A stretch of 64,000 nucleotides of DNA from an uncultured Aquimarina sp. GTDB taxonomy: Bacteria > Bacteroidota > Bacteroidia > Flavobacteriales > Flavobacteriaceae. Positions 37,264 through 44,420 of the stretch are shown piece by piece. The stretch lies in NCBI RefSeq assembly GCF_947500065.1, contig NZ_CANMQT010000003.1, positions 434,001-498,000 of the forward strand. Direction: 5' to 3'. The stretch's first letter is position 1. Each line of letters begins with the position of its first letter. The position numbers and the translations under genes are program-made. A model generated the notes under the pieces. The model was not told where the DNA came from. It was given only the letters and a program-made list of their open reading frames with translations, and made no database searches.

Positions 37264-37623
37264 TTACTTCCCTCCTGCTAGCAATACAAAAGAATTACCA
37301 GACACCGGCGATACGTTATAACTTTTTACCTTTTTTAAGGTCTTTATATATTTTTCTGCTTCTACAAACGCTAGTTCCATAGCGCTAGAAGACTTGTCTT
37401 CAGCAATCTCAATAGTCTTTGAAATAATATCTCCATTAGTGTACTCTACCGTCATTCTCCACTTCTTAATCGAATGAAAATTCCTTGTGACTAAGGTGTT
37501 CTCCATACGCTCTTCCTTGTTTTCTTTTTTCTTTTTTTCCTTCTCATTTACTGGATTCGTAGTTAAAGAAGCGGCATTGCCAAATGTTACGCAAAACATC
37601 GCGATTGCTAATAAGAGTTTCAT
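37264..37623 (-). CDS. small exported protein, unknown
   Basis: A 119-residue protein with signal peptide MKLLLAIAMFCVTFGNAASL, a Lys/Glu-rich linker (about 26-41), and a short domain with KKWRMTVEYTNGDIISKTI and VEAEKYIKTLKKVKSYNV. It shows no lipobox. I do not recognise the family. It is divergent from a small HTH gene and both share a promoter region rich in TTGTAT/ATACAA half-sites, so the HTH protein may control it. Confidence 0.65.
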   Translation of the reverse strand: MKLLLAIAMFCVTFGNAASLTTNPVNEKEKKKKENKEERMENTLVTRNFHSIKKWRMTVEYTNGDIISKTIEIAEDKSSSAMELAFVEAEKYIKTLKKVKSYNVSPVSGNSFVLLAGGK

Positions 37624-37639
37624 TTTTAGTGGTGTTGAT

Positions 37640-37736
37640 TTGTATGATTCGAATATACAATTAATATTTGATTATACAAATATTTTTTTAATAAAAATTT
37701 ATTTGTATATTTAATTCTTGTAATACGGAAATACAA
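37640..37736. promoter_or_regulatory. cluster of TTGTAT/ATACAA half-sites in a divergent promoter
   Basis: The 112-bp divergent gap contains five exact copies of the same 6-mer in either orientation: TTGTAT at 37640-37645 and 37703-37708, and ATACAA at 37655-37660, 37674-37679 and 37731-37736. A perfect 10-bp inverted repeat TATACAAATA / TATTTGTATA (37673-37682 and 37700-37709) and a second pair TTGTAT-N9-ATACAA are included. The last copy touches the HTH start codon. This looks like an operator array, possibly for the HTH protein itself. Confidence 0.5.
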
Positions 37737-37945
37737 TGATTAACAGGAAATTAAAAAGACTACTCAAAAAAAGTAAAGGAGCTAAAACTGTATATGGTAT
37801 TTCTAAAGCATTAGGCATTAGCCCTCAGGCGGGAGATTATGTAGTAAAGAGAAAAAATCTAGCAAAGGATTTTGAACGATTACAGAGAATCGCGGATTAT
37901 ATGGGTGTAGAAATTACTGATATTGTGGATTATAAAAAGAAATAA
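37736..37945 (+). CDS. small helix-turn-helix DNA-binding protein
   Basis: A 69-residue basic protein. The segment KTVYGISKALGISPQAGDYVVKRKNLA (residues about 17-43) reads as a helix-turn-helix of the Cro/XRE type, followed by FERLQRIADYMGVEITDIVDY, which matches the end of XRE-family domains. No other domain is present, so it is a minimal repressor-like protein. The operator-like half-sites just upstream suggest autoregulation and control of the divergent exported-protein gene. It could also be a small relict regulator. Confidence 0.7.
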   Translation: MINRKLKRLLKKSKGAKTVYGISKALGISPQAGDYVVKRKNLAKDFERLQRIADYMGVEITDIVDYKKK

Positions 37946-38041
37946 TAGTCAAAAAAAACTTCCTTCACTACTCCTAGTTTTACTTTAACGACAACAACTA
38001 AAAGTAAAAAGCATTATAATAAAAGGTTTTAATTATTTTTG

Positions 38042-39364
38042 ATGCTCACTAAATCATTTTATATGCAGATTTACTTATACTTGTCTATTTATATAGTTTT
38101 AATTATTGGTTTATCCGTATATATCTCTAGATCTTCTAGTAAAGAGGATTTTTTAATTGGAGGAAGAAATCGTAATAGTTGGACAATTCTATTTTCTAAA
38201 TTTGCAGGTGCAATTGGTGTAAGTACATTGATTACATACACAGGCTATGCTTATAAGTTCGGTTGGGGACTTTTTGCAATGTCTATCGGCTCTGTAATTG
38301 GTTATCTTTTATTTGCTTTTTGGGCAGCTCCAAGAATCAAAAATTTATCATTACAAGGTAATTTTTACACACAAGGTGATTTACCTGCATTCGTTACAGG
38401 AAATAAAACCACCTCCCTAATTACTAATGGAATTACTATTGTTGTTCAGTTTTTTTGGGTACTTCTATCCTTAGCAGGAGGTGCTAAAGTGATCGCCTTT
38501 TTTGATCTATTTTCATACGATATTGCATTGCTTATTACAGCCTCTGTGGTGTTAATTTACGTTTTATTCTCCGGTTTTAAAGCAGTAATCATCACTGATA
38601 TTATTCAAGCTATTATAATCATTGGTTTCTTATGTATTTTAATTTTCGGAATGCTTGACATAAGAGAATTTGATACTATTTTAGAAACTTCAACAGGTAA
38701 AAATGTACAACTTGGTAGTATCATAGGACTGGTTTTATATGGAGGATTATCCGTTTTTGGTTTAGCAGACAGATACCAACTTTGTTATGCCGCAAAAGAT
38801 GTAAAATCATTAAAAAGAGGAATGGGTTTTGCTATAATTCCGGTGTTATTTATTGCTTTTTTGTTATTACTTATTGGTTTATATGTCTATAATCAAAATA
38901 CTAATTTAGATCCCGATACTGTGTTTGTATTTGCTATGCAAAACTTAGTCAGTGAGTCTTGGATCCCTATACTACTGGTTCTTTTCTTTGCTGGTTTAAT
39001 GAGTACAGCGGATACTTCTATTTTTGCGGTATCCTCTCACCTAGTTTATAAATCGAAAGAAGATCAAAAAGTAAGGTCTTTGCGGTATGCAACCGTGATA
39101 ACAGTTATTATAGCTTATGTTACTGCGCTATTCTGGAAAAGTGTTGTTGATATTACTATTGTGGGAGCAGCACTTAGAATGACCCTTTCTATTGCTATGA
39201 TTTATGTTATTAATAAAAAGAAAAATAGCGGACGTTTTATTGCCAGTGCATTAGGAGGAGTCACAGGTTTACTTATAGGTTTGGTTGCTTTTGGACCAAA
39301 ACCAACTATAGCAATCACAGTTCTTTTAGGCTCATTAATTGGGTTAATCTATAGATCCAGATAG
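38042..39364 (+). CDS. sodium/solute symporter (SSS family)
   Basis: A protein of about 440 residues with 11-13 hydrophobic segments. It starts near YLYLSIYIVLIIGLSVYISR, then SSSKEDFLIGGRNRNSWTIL, a typical SSS family start, with GGAKVIAFFDLFSYDIALL and the helix FFAGLMSTADTSIFAVSSHL, which carries the Na+-coordinating Ser/Thr pair. A TTG lies just before the ATG at 38042, and a further in-frame ATG is at 38063; either ATG is possible. The length is shorter than the SSS gene at 42137. The substrate is unknown; the PIG-L deacetylase gene next to it hints at N-acetylated sugars or peptides. Confidence 0.85.
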   Translation: MLTKSFYMQIYLYLSIYIVLIIGLSVYISRSSSKEDFLIGGRNRNSWTILFSKFAGAIGVSTLITYTGYAYKFGWGLFAMSIGSVIGYLLFAFWAAPRIKNLSLQGNFYTQGDLPAFVTGNKTTSLITNGITIVVQFFWVLLSLAGGAKVIAFFDLFSYDIALLITASVVLIYVLFSGFKAVIITDIIQAIIIIGFLCILIFGMLDIREFDTILETSTGKNVQLGSIIGLVLYGGLSVFGLADRYQLCYAAKDVKSLKRGMGFAIIPVLFIAFLLLLIGLYVYNQNTNLDPDTVFVFAMQNLVSESWIPILLVLFFAGLMSTADTSIFAVSSHLVYKSKEDQKVRSLRYATVITVIIAYVTALFWKSVVDITIVGAALRMTLSIAMIYVINKKKNSGRFIASALGGVTGLLIGLVAFGPKPTIAITVLLGSLIGLIYRSR

Positions 39365-39411
39365 TCCTGTTAAAGTATCCTTAAACCTAAATACTGAGAA
39401 TTTTATCTTTT

Positions 39412-39419
39412 TATATTTG
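39412..39419 (+). promoter_or_regulatory. candidate Bacteroidota -7 element TATATTTG
   Basis: Exact TAnnTTTG match 35 bp before the PIG-L deacetylase start at 39454, suggesting a promoter in the 89-bp gap behind the symporter gene. Confidence 0.5.
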
Positions 39420-39453
39420 ACGAATCACTCGAAATTAGTATTAAACCCATATT

Positions 39454-41952
39454 ATGCGAAAATTACTTTTTGTAATAACTTTCAGTATTGTGTTTTTACA
39501 CATAGCTGAAGCACAACAACCTAAGAAACCAAATTCTGTAGAAATTCATGAAGCAATCAAAAAACTGAACTTTTTAGGTTCTGTTTTATATGTTGCAGCA
39601 CATCCAGATGATGAAAACACAAGGTTAATTTCCTATATGTCTAATCAAGTAAAGGCAAGAACTGCATATCTATCTCTTACTCGTGGTGATGGAGGTCAAA
39701 ATTTAGTAGGACCAGAAATAAGAGAATTACTTGGTGTAATAAGAACACAAGAGCTATTAGCTGCTCGTAATACAGATGGTGGGGAACAAATGTTCACTCG
39801 TGCGAATGATTTCGGGTACTCCAAACATCCTGATGAAACTTTAGCAATTTGGGACAAAAAAGAAGTTTTAAGCGACGTAGTTTGGGCAATCAGAAAGTTT
39901 CAACCAGATGTTATTGTAAATCGCTTTAATCATAGAACTCCAGGAAGCACTCATGGTCATCATACATCTTCTGCAATGCTTAGTGTAGAGGCTTTTGATA
40001 TGGTAGCTGATAAAAACATATATCCAGAACAATTACAATATGTAAAAACATGGCAACCCAAAAGGTTGTTCTTTAATACTTCATGGTGGTTTTACGGAAG
40101 TAGAGAAAACTTTGAAAAAGCCGACAAATCTAATCTTCTAAACTTTGATACAGGTGTTTACTATCCAGATTTAGGACTTTCTAATACAGAAATAGCTTCC
40201 CTAAGTCGTAGTCAACATAAATCACAAGGTTTTGGAAGTACAGGAACACGAGGATCACAGACAGAATATATTGAGTTAATCAAAGGAGAGCTACCTAAAG
40301 ACAAAACCAACATTTTTGAAGGAATTGATACTTCATGGAATCGGGTTAAAGGAGGAAAAGCTATTGGTGATATCTTATATCAAGTAGAGAAAAATTTTGA
40401 CTTTAGAAACCCTGCTGCTTCTGTTAACCAGTTAATAAAAGCGTATCAATTAATCCAACAGCTAGAAGATCCTCATTGGAAAACAATAAAAACTGAAGAA
40501 ATAAAAGATATTATTACTGCAACTACGGGGCTCTATTTAGAAGCTGTAGCTACAGAATCTTATACTACTGAGAATAGTGAGGTAACCGTTAAAGTTGAAG
40601 CTATCAATCGAAGTAATGTAGTTATCCGCCTAAAATCAATTGATATTTTGACAGTTGGAATTTCAGAAAACCCGGAAACGATTCTTGAAAATAACAATAG
40701 AAAAAATTATGAACTGAAAGGAAAAATAGTTTCGAATATACAATACACGACCCCATATTGGTTAAATAGTAAGGGAACACTAGGAATGTATAATGTTACG
40801 GATAGAAAACTGATAGGTACACCAGAAACTAAACATCAAACTGAAGCTATATTCTATCTAGAAATAAACGGAGCCATTATTCCTTACCAAAAAGATGTTG
40901 TTTACAAAACTAATGATCCTGTAAAAGGTGAAGTATATAAACCTTTTGAGGTAATACCTGCTATTTCTGCTAGTATAAAGGATAAAGTGATCATTTATGC
41001 AAATGGTCCTGCTAAACAGATTCCTGTTATTATAAAATCGGCAGAACCTAATACAAATGGAACCGTTTCTCTCAAACACCCTGAAGGTTGGAAAGTTTCT
41101 CCAGAAACGATTAATTTCAATTTAACTCAAAAAGGTGAAGAAAAAACAGTTGTTTTTACACTTACCGCTCCTCAAAATCAAAGTGAAGGATACATTTCGC
41201 CTGAAATAAAATTTCAAGAAAAAACATACTCTGATGAGGTAGTAACGATTGACTATGAACATATACCATTTCAGACTGTAGTGTTGCCTTCTGAAACCAA
41301 GGTGGTTCGATTGGATATCAACAAGAAAGGTCAGAATATAGGATATATTGAAGGTGCAGGAGACGTAGTTCCCGAAAGCTTACAACAAATTGGATATCAG
41401 GTAACAACGATTGCCCCAGAATCCATTTCTGAAAAGACATTGCAACCTTTTGATGCTATAGTTGTTGGGATACGAGCTTACAATACAGTAGAAGCATTAA
41501 AATTCAAACAAAAACATCTTTTGGAGTATGTGAAAAATGGAGGAAATCTTATCATTCAATATAACACCAGTCATCGTCTAAAAGTAAAAGAAGATCTAGG
41601 CCCCTATCCATTAAAATTATCCAGAGATCGAGTTACTGATGAAAATGCGACTATAAAGTTGTTAGCCAATGATCATCCTGTATTGAACACTCCTAATAAA
41701 ATCACCAATAAAGATTTTGAAGGCTGGGTTCAAGAACGTGGGTTATATTTCCCTAACGAATGGTCTAAAGAATATATACCAATCATTTCTGCAAATGACA
41801 AAGGTGAATCCGAGAAAAAAGGTGCGCTATTGATCGCTAAATACGGAAAAGGATACTACGTATACACAGGTCTAAGCTTCTTTAGAGAATTCCCTGCAGG
41901 AGTTTCTGGGGCATATCGATTATTTGCAAATATGCTATCTTTAGGAAAATAA
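39454..41952 (+). CDS. exported PIG-L family deacetylase with C-terminal GATase-like domain
   Basis: An 832-residue secreted protein with a signal peptide ending in AEAQQ. The LmbE/PIG-L zinc site is visible: AHPDDE at 49-54 and the HGHH motif at 167-170 in NHRTPGSTHGHHTSS. The middle (about 500-600) is an Ig-like NEW3 domain (VSLKHPEGWKVSPETINF). The C-terminal 200 residues resemble a class-I glutamine-amidotransferase/ThuA-like fold (YIEGAGDVVPESLQQIGYQV, FDAIVVGIRAYN). Family members deacetylate N-acetyl sugars. It lies 89 bp behind one Na+ symporter and before a second, as if release and uptake of a sugar-like compound were linked; that is inference. Confidence 0.88.
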   Translation: MRKLLFVITFSIVFLHIAEAQQPKKPNSVEIHEAIKKLNFLGSVLYVAAHPDDENTRLISYMSNQVKARTAYLSLTRGDGGQNLVGPEIRELLGVIRTQELLAARNTDGGEQMFTRANDFGYSKHPDETLAIWDKKEVLSDVVWAIRKFQPDVIVNRFNHRTPGSTHGHHTSSAMLSVEAFDMVADKNIYPEQLQYVKTWQPKRLFFNTSWWFYGSRENFEKADKSNLLNFDTGVYYPDLGLSNTEIASLSRSQHKSQGFGSTGTRGSQTEYIELIKGELPKDKTNIFEGIDTSWNRVKGGKAIGDILYQVEKNFDFRNPAASVNQLIKAYQLIQQLEDPHWKTIKTEEIKDIITATTGLYLEAVATESYTTENSEVTVKVEAINRSNVVIRLKSIDILTVGISENPETILENNNRKNYELKGKIVSNIQYTTPYWLNSKGTLGMYNVTDRKLIGTPETKHQTEAIFYLEINGAIIPYQKDVVYKTNDPVKGEVYKPFEVIPAISASIKDKVIIYANGPAKQIPVIIKSAEPNTNGTVSLKHPEGWKVSPETINFNLTQKGEEKTVVFTLTAPQNQSEGYISPEIKFQEKTYSDEVVTIDYEHIPFQTVVLPSETKVVRLDINKKGQNIGYIEGAGDVVPESLQQIGYQVTTIAPESISEKTLQPFDAIVVGIRAYNTVEALKFKQKHLLEYVKNGGNLIIQYNTSHRLKVKEDLGPYPLKLSRDRVTDENATIKLLANDHPVLNTPNKITNKDFEGWVQERGLYFPNEWSKEYIPIISANDKGESEKKGALLIAKYGKGYYVYTGLSFFREFPAGVSGAYRLFANMLSLGK

Positions 41953-41962
41953 ACAACTACTT

Positions 41963-42073
41963 ATGAAAGATTCAAGTACCAAAATAGTCTGGAAAAAATT
42001 ATATACAATTATCTTAATTGCTAACATAGTATATTTATTTTTTTTCTATTGGATTACAATTACTTTTTCATAA
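41963..42073 (+). CDS. 36-residue conserved-type membrane peptide before a symporter
   Basis: I translated this frame directly: MKDSSTKIVWKKLYTIILIA, then NIVYLFFFYWITITFS. A short basic N-terminus precedes one hydrophobic helix. It begins 10 bp after the PIG-L gene stop and ends 63 bp before the second symporter gene. Small SSS partner subunits of this layout occur in other bacteria, so a helper for the symporter is plausible but inferred. Confidence 0.6.
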   Translation: MKDSSTKIVWKKLYTIILIANIVYLFFFYWITITFS

Positions 42074-42136
42074 TGTCCTGATATATGTTACTCACATTTC
42101 ATAACAACTTTTATACTTACAACAGATAACTATCAT

Positions 42137-43834
42137 ATGCAACTTATAGATTGGATTGTACTTACCGGAACTTTATTGTTTATTGTATTATACGGTGTTT
42201 GGAAAACCAGAGGTAGTCAAAATGTACAGGATTATATTCGTGGCGGTAATGAAGCCAAATGGTGGACTATTGGTCTTTCTGTAATGGCTACTCAGGCATC
42301 TGCAATTACTTTTCTATCTACTCCAGGACAAGCATTTCATAGTGGAATGGGGTTTGTTCAATTTTATTTTGGGCTACCTATTGCGATGATCATTATATGT
42401 CTGGTGTTTATTCCACTATATCATAAATTAAAAGTATATACTGCGTATGAATATTTAGAAACCAGGTTTGATTTAAAAACACGTACGATTACTGCCTTTT
42501 TCTTTTTAATTCAGAGAGGATTAGGAGCTGGTATCACCATCTTTGCTCCTGCTATTATATTATCTGCTGTATTAGGTTGGGATCTTATCACCTTAAATAT
42601 CATTATAGGAGTATTAGTAATTGTCTATACTGTTTCTGGTGGAACTAAAGCCGTAAGTGTCACTCAGAAACAACAAATGGCTATTATATTCACGGGAATG
42701 TTTATTGCCTTTTTTCTAATCATTGGTTACCTACCAGAAGATGTTACTTTTTCTAAGGCTTTGGATATTGCTGGTGCTAGTGGTAAAATGAAAGTATTGG
42801 ATTTTTCGTTTGATCTTAGCAATAGATATACGGTTTGGACTGGTATTTTAGGAGGAACATTTTTAATGCTTTCTTATTTTGGAACTGACCAAAGTCAGGT
42901 ACAACGATATCTATCCGGTAAATCAGTTAAAGAAAGTCAATTAGGATTATTATTTAATGGATTACTAAAAATACCTATGCAATTTTTCATACTATTGGTA
43001 GGAGTTATGGTATTCGTTTTCTATCAATTTAACGCTGCTCCTCTTAACTTTAATCCTGCGGCAGCTATTGCCATAGAAAATTCTGAATATGCAGATGAGT
43101 ATAAAGAGTTAGAGAATCAGCTTGTTGAAATTCAAAATTCTAAAGAAATTTCTATCCAAAAATTTTTAAAAGAAACAGGGACCGAACAAAAGTTAGAGGC
43201 CAAAAACGTTATAATTGAATTAGAACAAACAGAAAAAAATACTAGAGAAGCTGCTAAAACACTAATTAAAAAAGCAGATTCTGTTGTAGAAACAAATGAT
43301 AAAGATTATGTTTTTATTCATTTTATACTTAACAATCTCCCAAGAGGGCTTATCGGTCTATTACTGGCTGTAATATTATCCGCGGCTATGTCATCTACGG
43401 CTTCTGAGTTAAATGCGCTGGCATCAACAACGGCAATTGATCTGTACAAACGTAATATAGGAGAAGAAAAAAGTGAAAAACATTATGTTACGGCTTCTAA
43501 GTTTTTTACACTTATTTGGGGGTTATTAGCGATTCTGGTCGCCTGCTTTGCGAACCTGTTTGACAATCTAATACAACTGGTTAATATTATAGGTTCTGTA
43601 TTTTATGGAAATGTACTTGGTATATTTTTACTAGCCTTCTTTGTGAAATTTGTGAAAAGTAATGCAGTTTTTACTGCTGCAATTATCACACAAGCAATCA
43701 TTATTTATGTTTGGTGGCAAGACTGGTTACCTTTCCTTTGGCTTAATGCGCTAGGGTGTGGAATCGTAATGTTTCTAGCTATTTTGCTGCAAGTATTCCT
43801 ACCAACCAATAAGACAAAACTTGATACTATATAA
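42137..43834 (+). CDS. sodium/solute symporter (SSS family) with large helical insertion
   Basis: A 565-residue polytopic transporter. It begins LIDWIVLTGTLLFIVLYGVW with GGNEAKWWTIGLSVMATQ, a typical SSS start, followed by ASAITFLSTPGQAFHSGMGF and, later, LLAVILSAAMSSTASELNALA (Na+-site helix). About 70 residues between two membrane helices (roughly 313-385) are a polar Lys/Glu-rich coiled segment (KELENQLVEIQNSKEI, NVIIELEQTEKNTREA), not present in the symporter at 38042. It may be a soluble regulatory loop. The substrate is unknown; the neighbourhood includes the PIG-L deacetylase and a 36-residue membrane peptide. Confidence 0.88.
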   Translation: MQLIDWIVLTGTLLFIVLYGVWKTRGSQNVQDYIRGGNEAKWWTIGLSVMATQASAITFLSTPGQAFHSGMGFVQFYFGLPIAMIIICLVFIPLYHKLKVYTAYEYLETRFDLKTRTITAFFFLIQRGLGAGITIFAPAIILSAVLGWDLITLNIIIGVLVIVYTVSGGTKAVSVTQKQQMAIIFTGMFIAFFLIIGYLPEDVTFSKALDIAGASGKMKVLDFSFDLSNRYTVWTGILGGTFLMLSYFGTDQSQVQRYLSGKSVKESQLGLLFNGLLKIPMQFFILLVGVMVFVFYQFNAAPLNFNPAAAIAIENSEYADEYKELENQLVEIQNSKEISIQKFLKETGTEQKLEAKNVIIELEQTEKNTREAAKTLIKKADSVVETNDKDYVFIHFILNNLPRGLIGLLLAVILSAAMSSTASELNALASTTAIDLYKRNIGEEKSEKHYVTASKFFTLIWGLLAILVACFANLFDNLIQLVNIIGSVFYGNVLGIFLLAFFVKFVKSNAVFTAAIITQAIIIYVWWQDWLPFLWLNALGCGIVMFLAILLQVFLPTNKTKLDTI

Positions 43835-44006
43835 TAACCTAAGTATCATATAACTTTTAGTTGCTTTAATTCCTTTAATGAGTTTTAGAGTAACCTTTTG
43901 ATAAAGTTTGTATTAAGTTGAGTCGAAATATTAGGGATTATGGAAGAAAATTCTCTGACTGACATAGATTTTCCAAAAACGAACTTAAATCCGACGTAAG
44001 AAAATC

Positions 44007-44128
44007 ACGTCAATTCGAGTGATCTGACGAAGGAAGATTGTATCGAGAATAGTCATTTTCTATCCAAAAAAGCTATTCTCGATACAATTTTTCTCCATTT
44101 CATTCTGAAAAACCACTCGAATTGACGT
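44007..44128. repeat. nested long inverted repeat, REP-like palindromic element
   Basis: Two nested perfect inverted repeats. The outer arms ACGTCAATTCGAGTG (44007-44021) and CACTCGAATTGACGT (44114-44128) are 15 bp each. The inner arms ATTGTATCGAGAATAG (44037-44052) and CTATTCTCGATACAAT (44073-44088) are 16 bp each, around a 20-nt loop, and extend further with G-T pairs. The DNA could form one large hairpin of about 120 nt. Sequences with a TCGAGTG / TCGAGAA core are, as I remember, scattered in flavobacterial genomes as non-coding palindromic repeats. Confidence 0.8.
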
Positions 44129-44205
44129 TTTTCAAACATTTTGACTTAGGTGGAACTCACGTTTAGAATAAAAAATGAGGCTGTCTGAAAACTACAATAT
44201 TTACT

Positions 44206-44281
44206 ATTCAGTCATATTGAGCAAAGTTGAAATGTACTGTAAATCAAAGGTGATTGCTTCTCGACTAAGTTTATACTGAAT
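44206..44281. repeat. degraded palindromic repeat unit
   Basis: Outer arms ATTCAGT (44206-44212) and ACTGAAT (44275-44281) enclose CATATTGAGCAAAGTTGAAATG on the left and TTCTCGACTAAGTTTATAC on the right, which are partly complementary (GTTGA/TCGAC and flanks). It looks like a mutated copy of another REP-like family with a TTGAG...TCGA core. Confidence 0.45.
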
Positions 44282-44347
44282 CTTGTCGTTAAATGAAAAC
44301 TTCTTTGTTTAACATAAGGTTTCCTAAATCAAATCATGGTTTATAAC

Positions 44348-44381
44348 AAAAAAAACGGGAAGCTATTTAAATGGCTTCCCG
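44348..44381 (-). terminator. terminator of the M16 peptidase gene
   Basis: Stem CGGGAAGC (44356-44363) / GCTTCCCG (44374-44381), with an internal ATTTAAAT palindrome that can extend the helix, followed on the minus strand by a run of eight T (44348-44355). The same stem sequence occurs again at 47574-47606. Confidence 0.88.
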
Positions 44382-44420
44382 AATCATTTTTAAATATCAA
44401 TATTATATAATATTGACCAA

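Larger units (their letters stand above)
43835..44420. other. 586-bp repeat-rich intergenic region
   Basis: No open frame is supported. The region holds a nested long inverted repeat (44007-44128), a second degraded inverted unit (44206-44281) and the terminator of the M16 peptidase gene (44348-44381). Confidence 0.7.

Noticed and set aside
43835-44420. CRISPR-like or insertion-sequence ends in the gap after the symporter
   Set aside because: No repeat-spacer periodicity and no transposase frame; palindromic elements explain the structure better.
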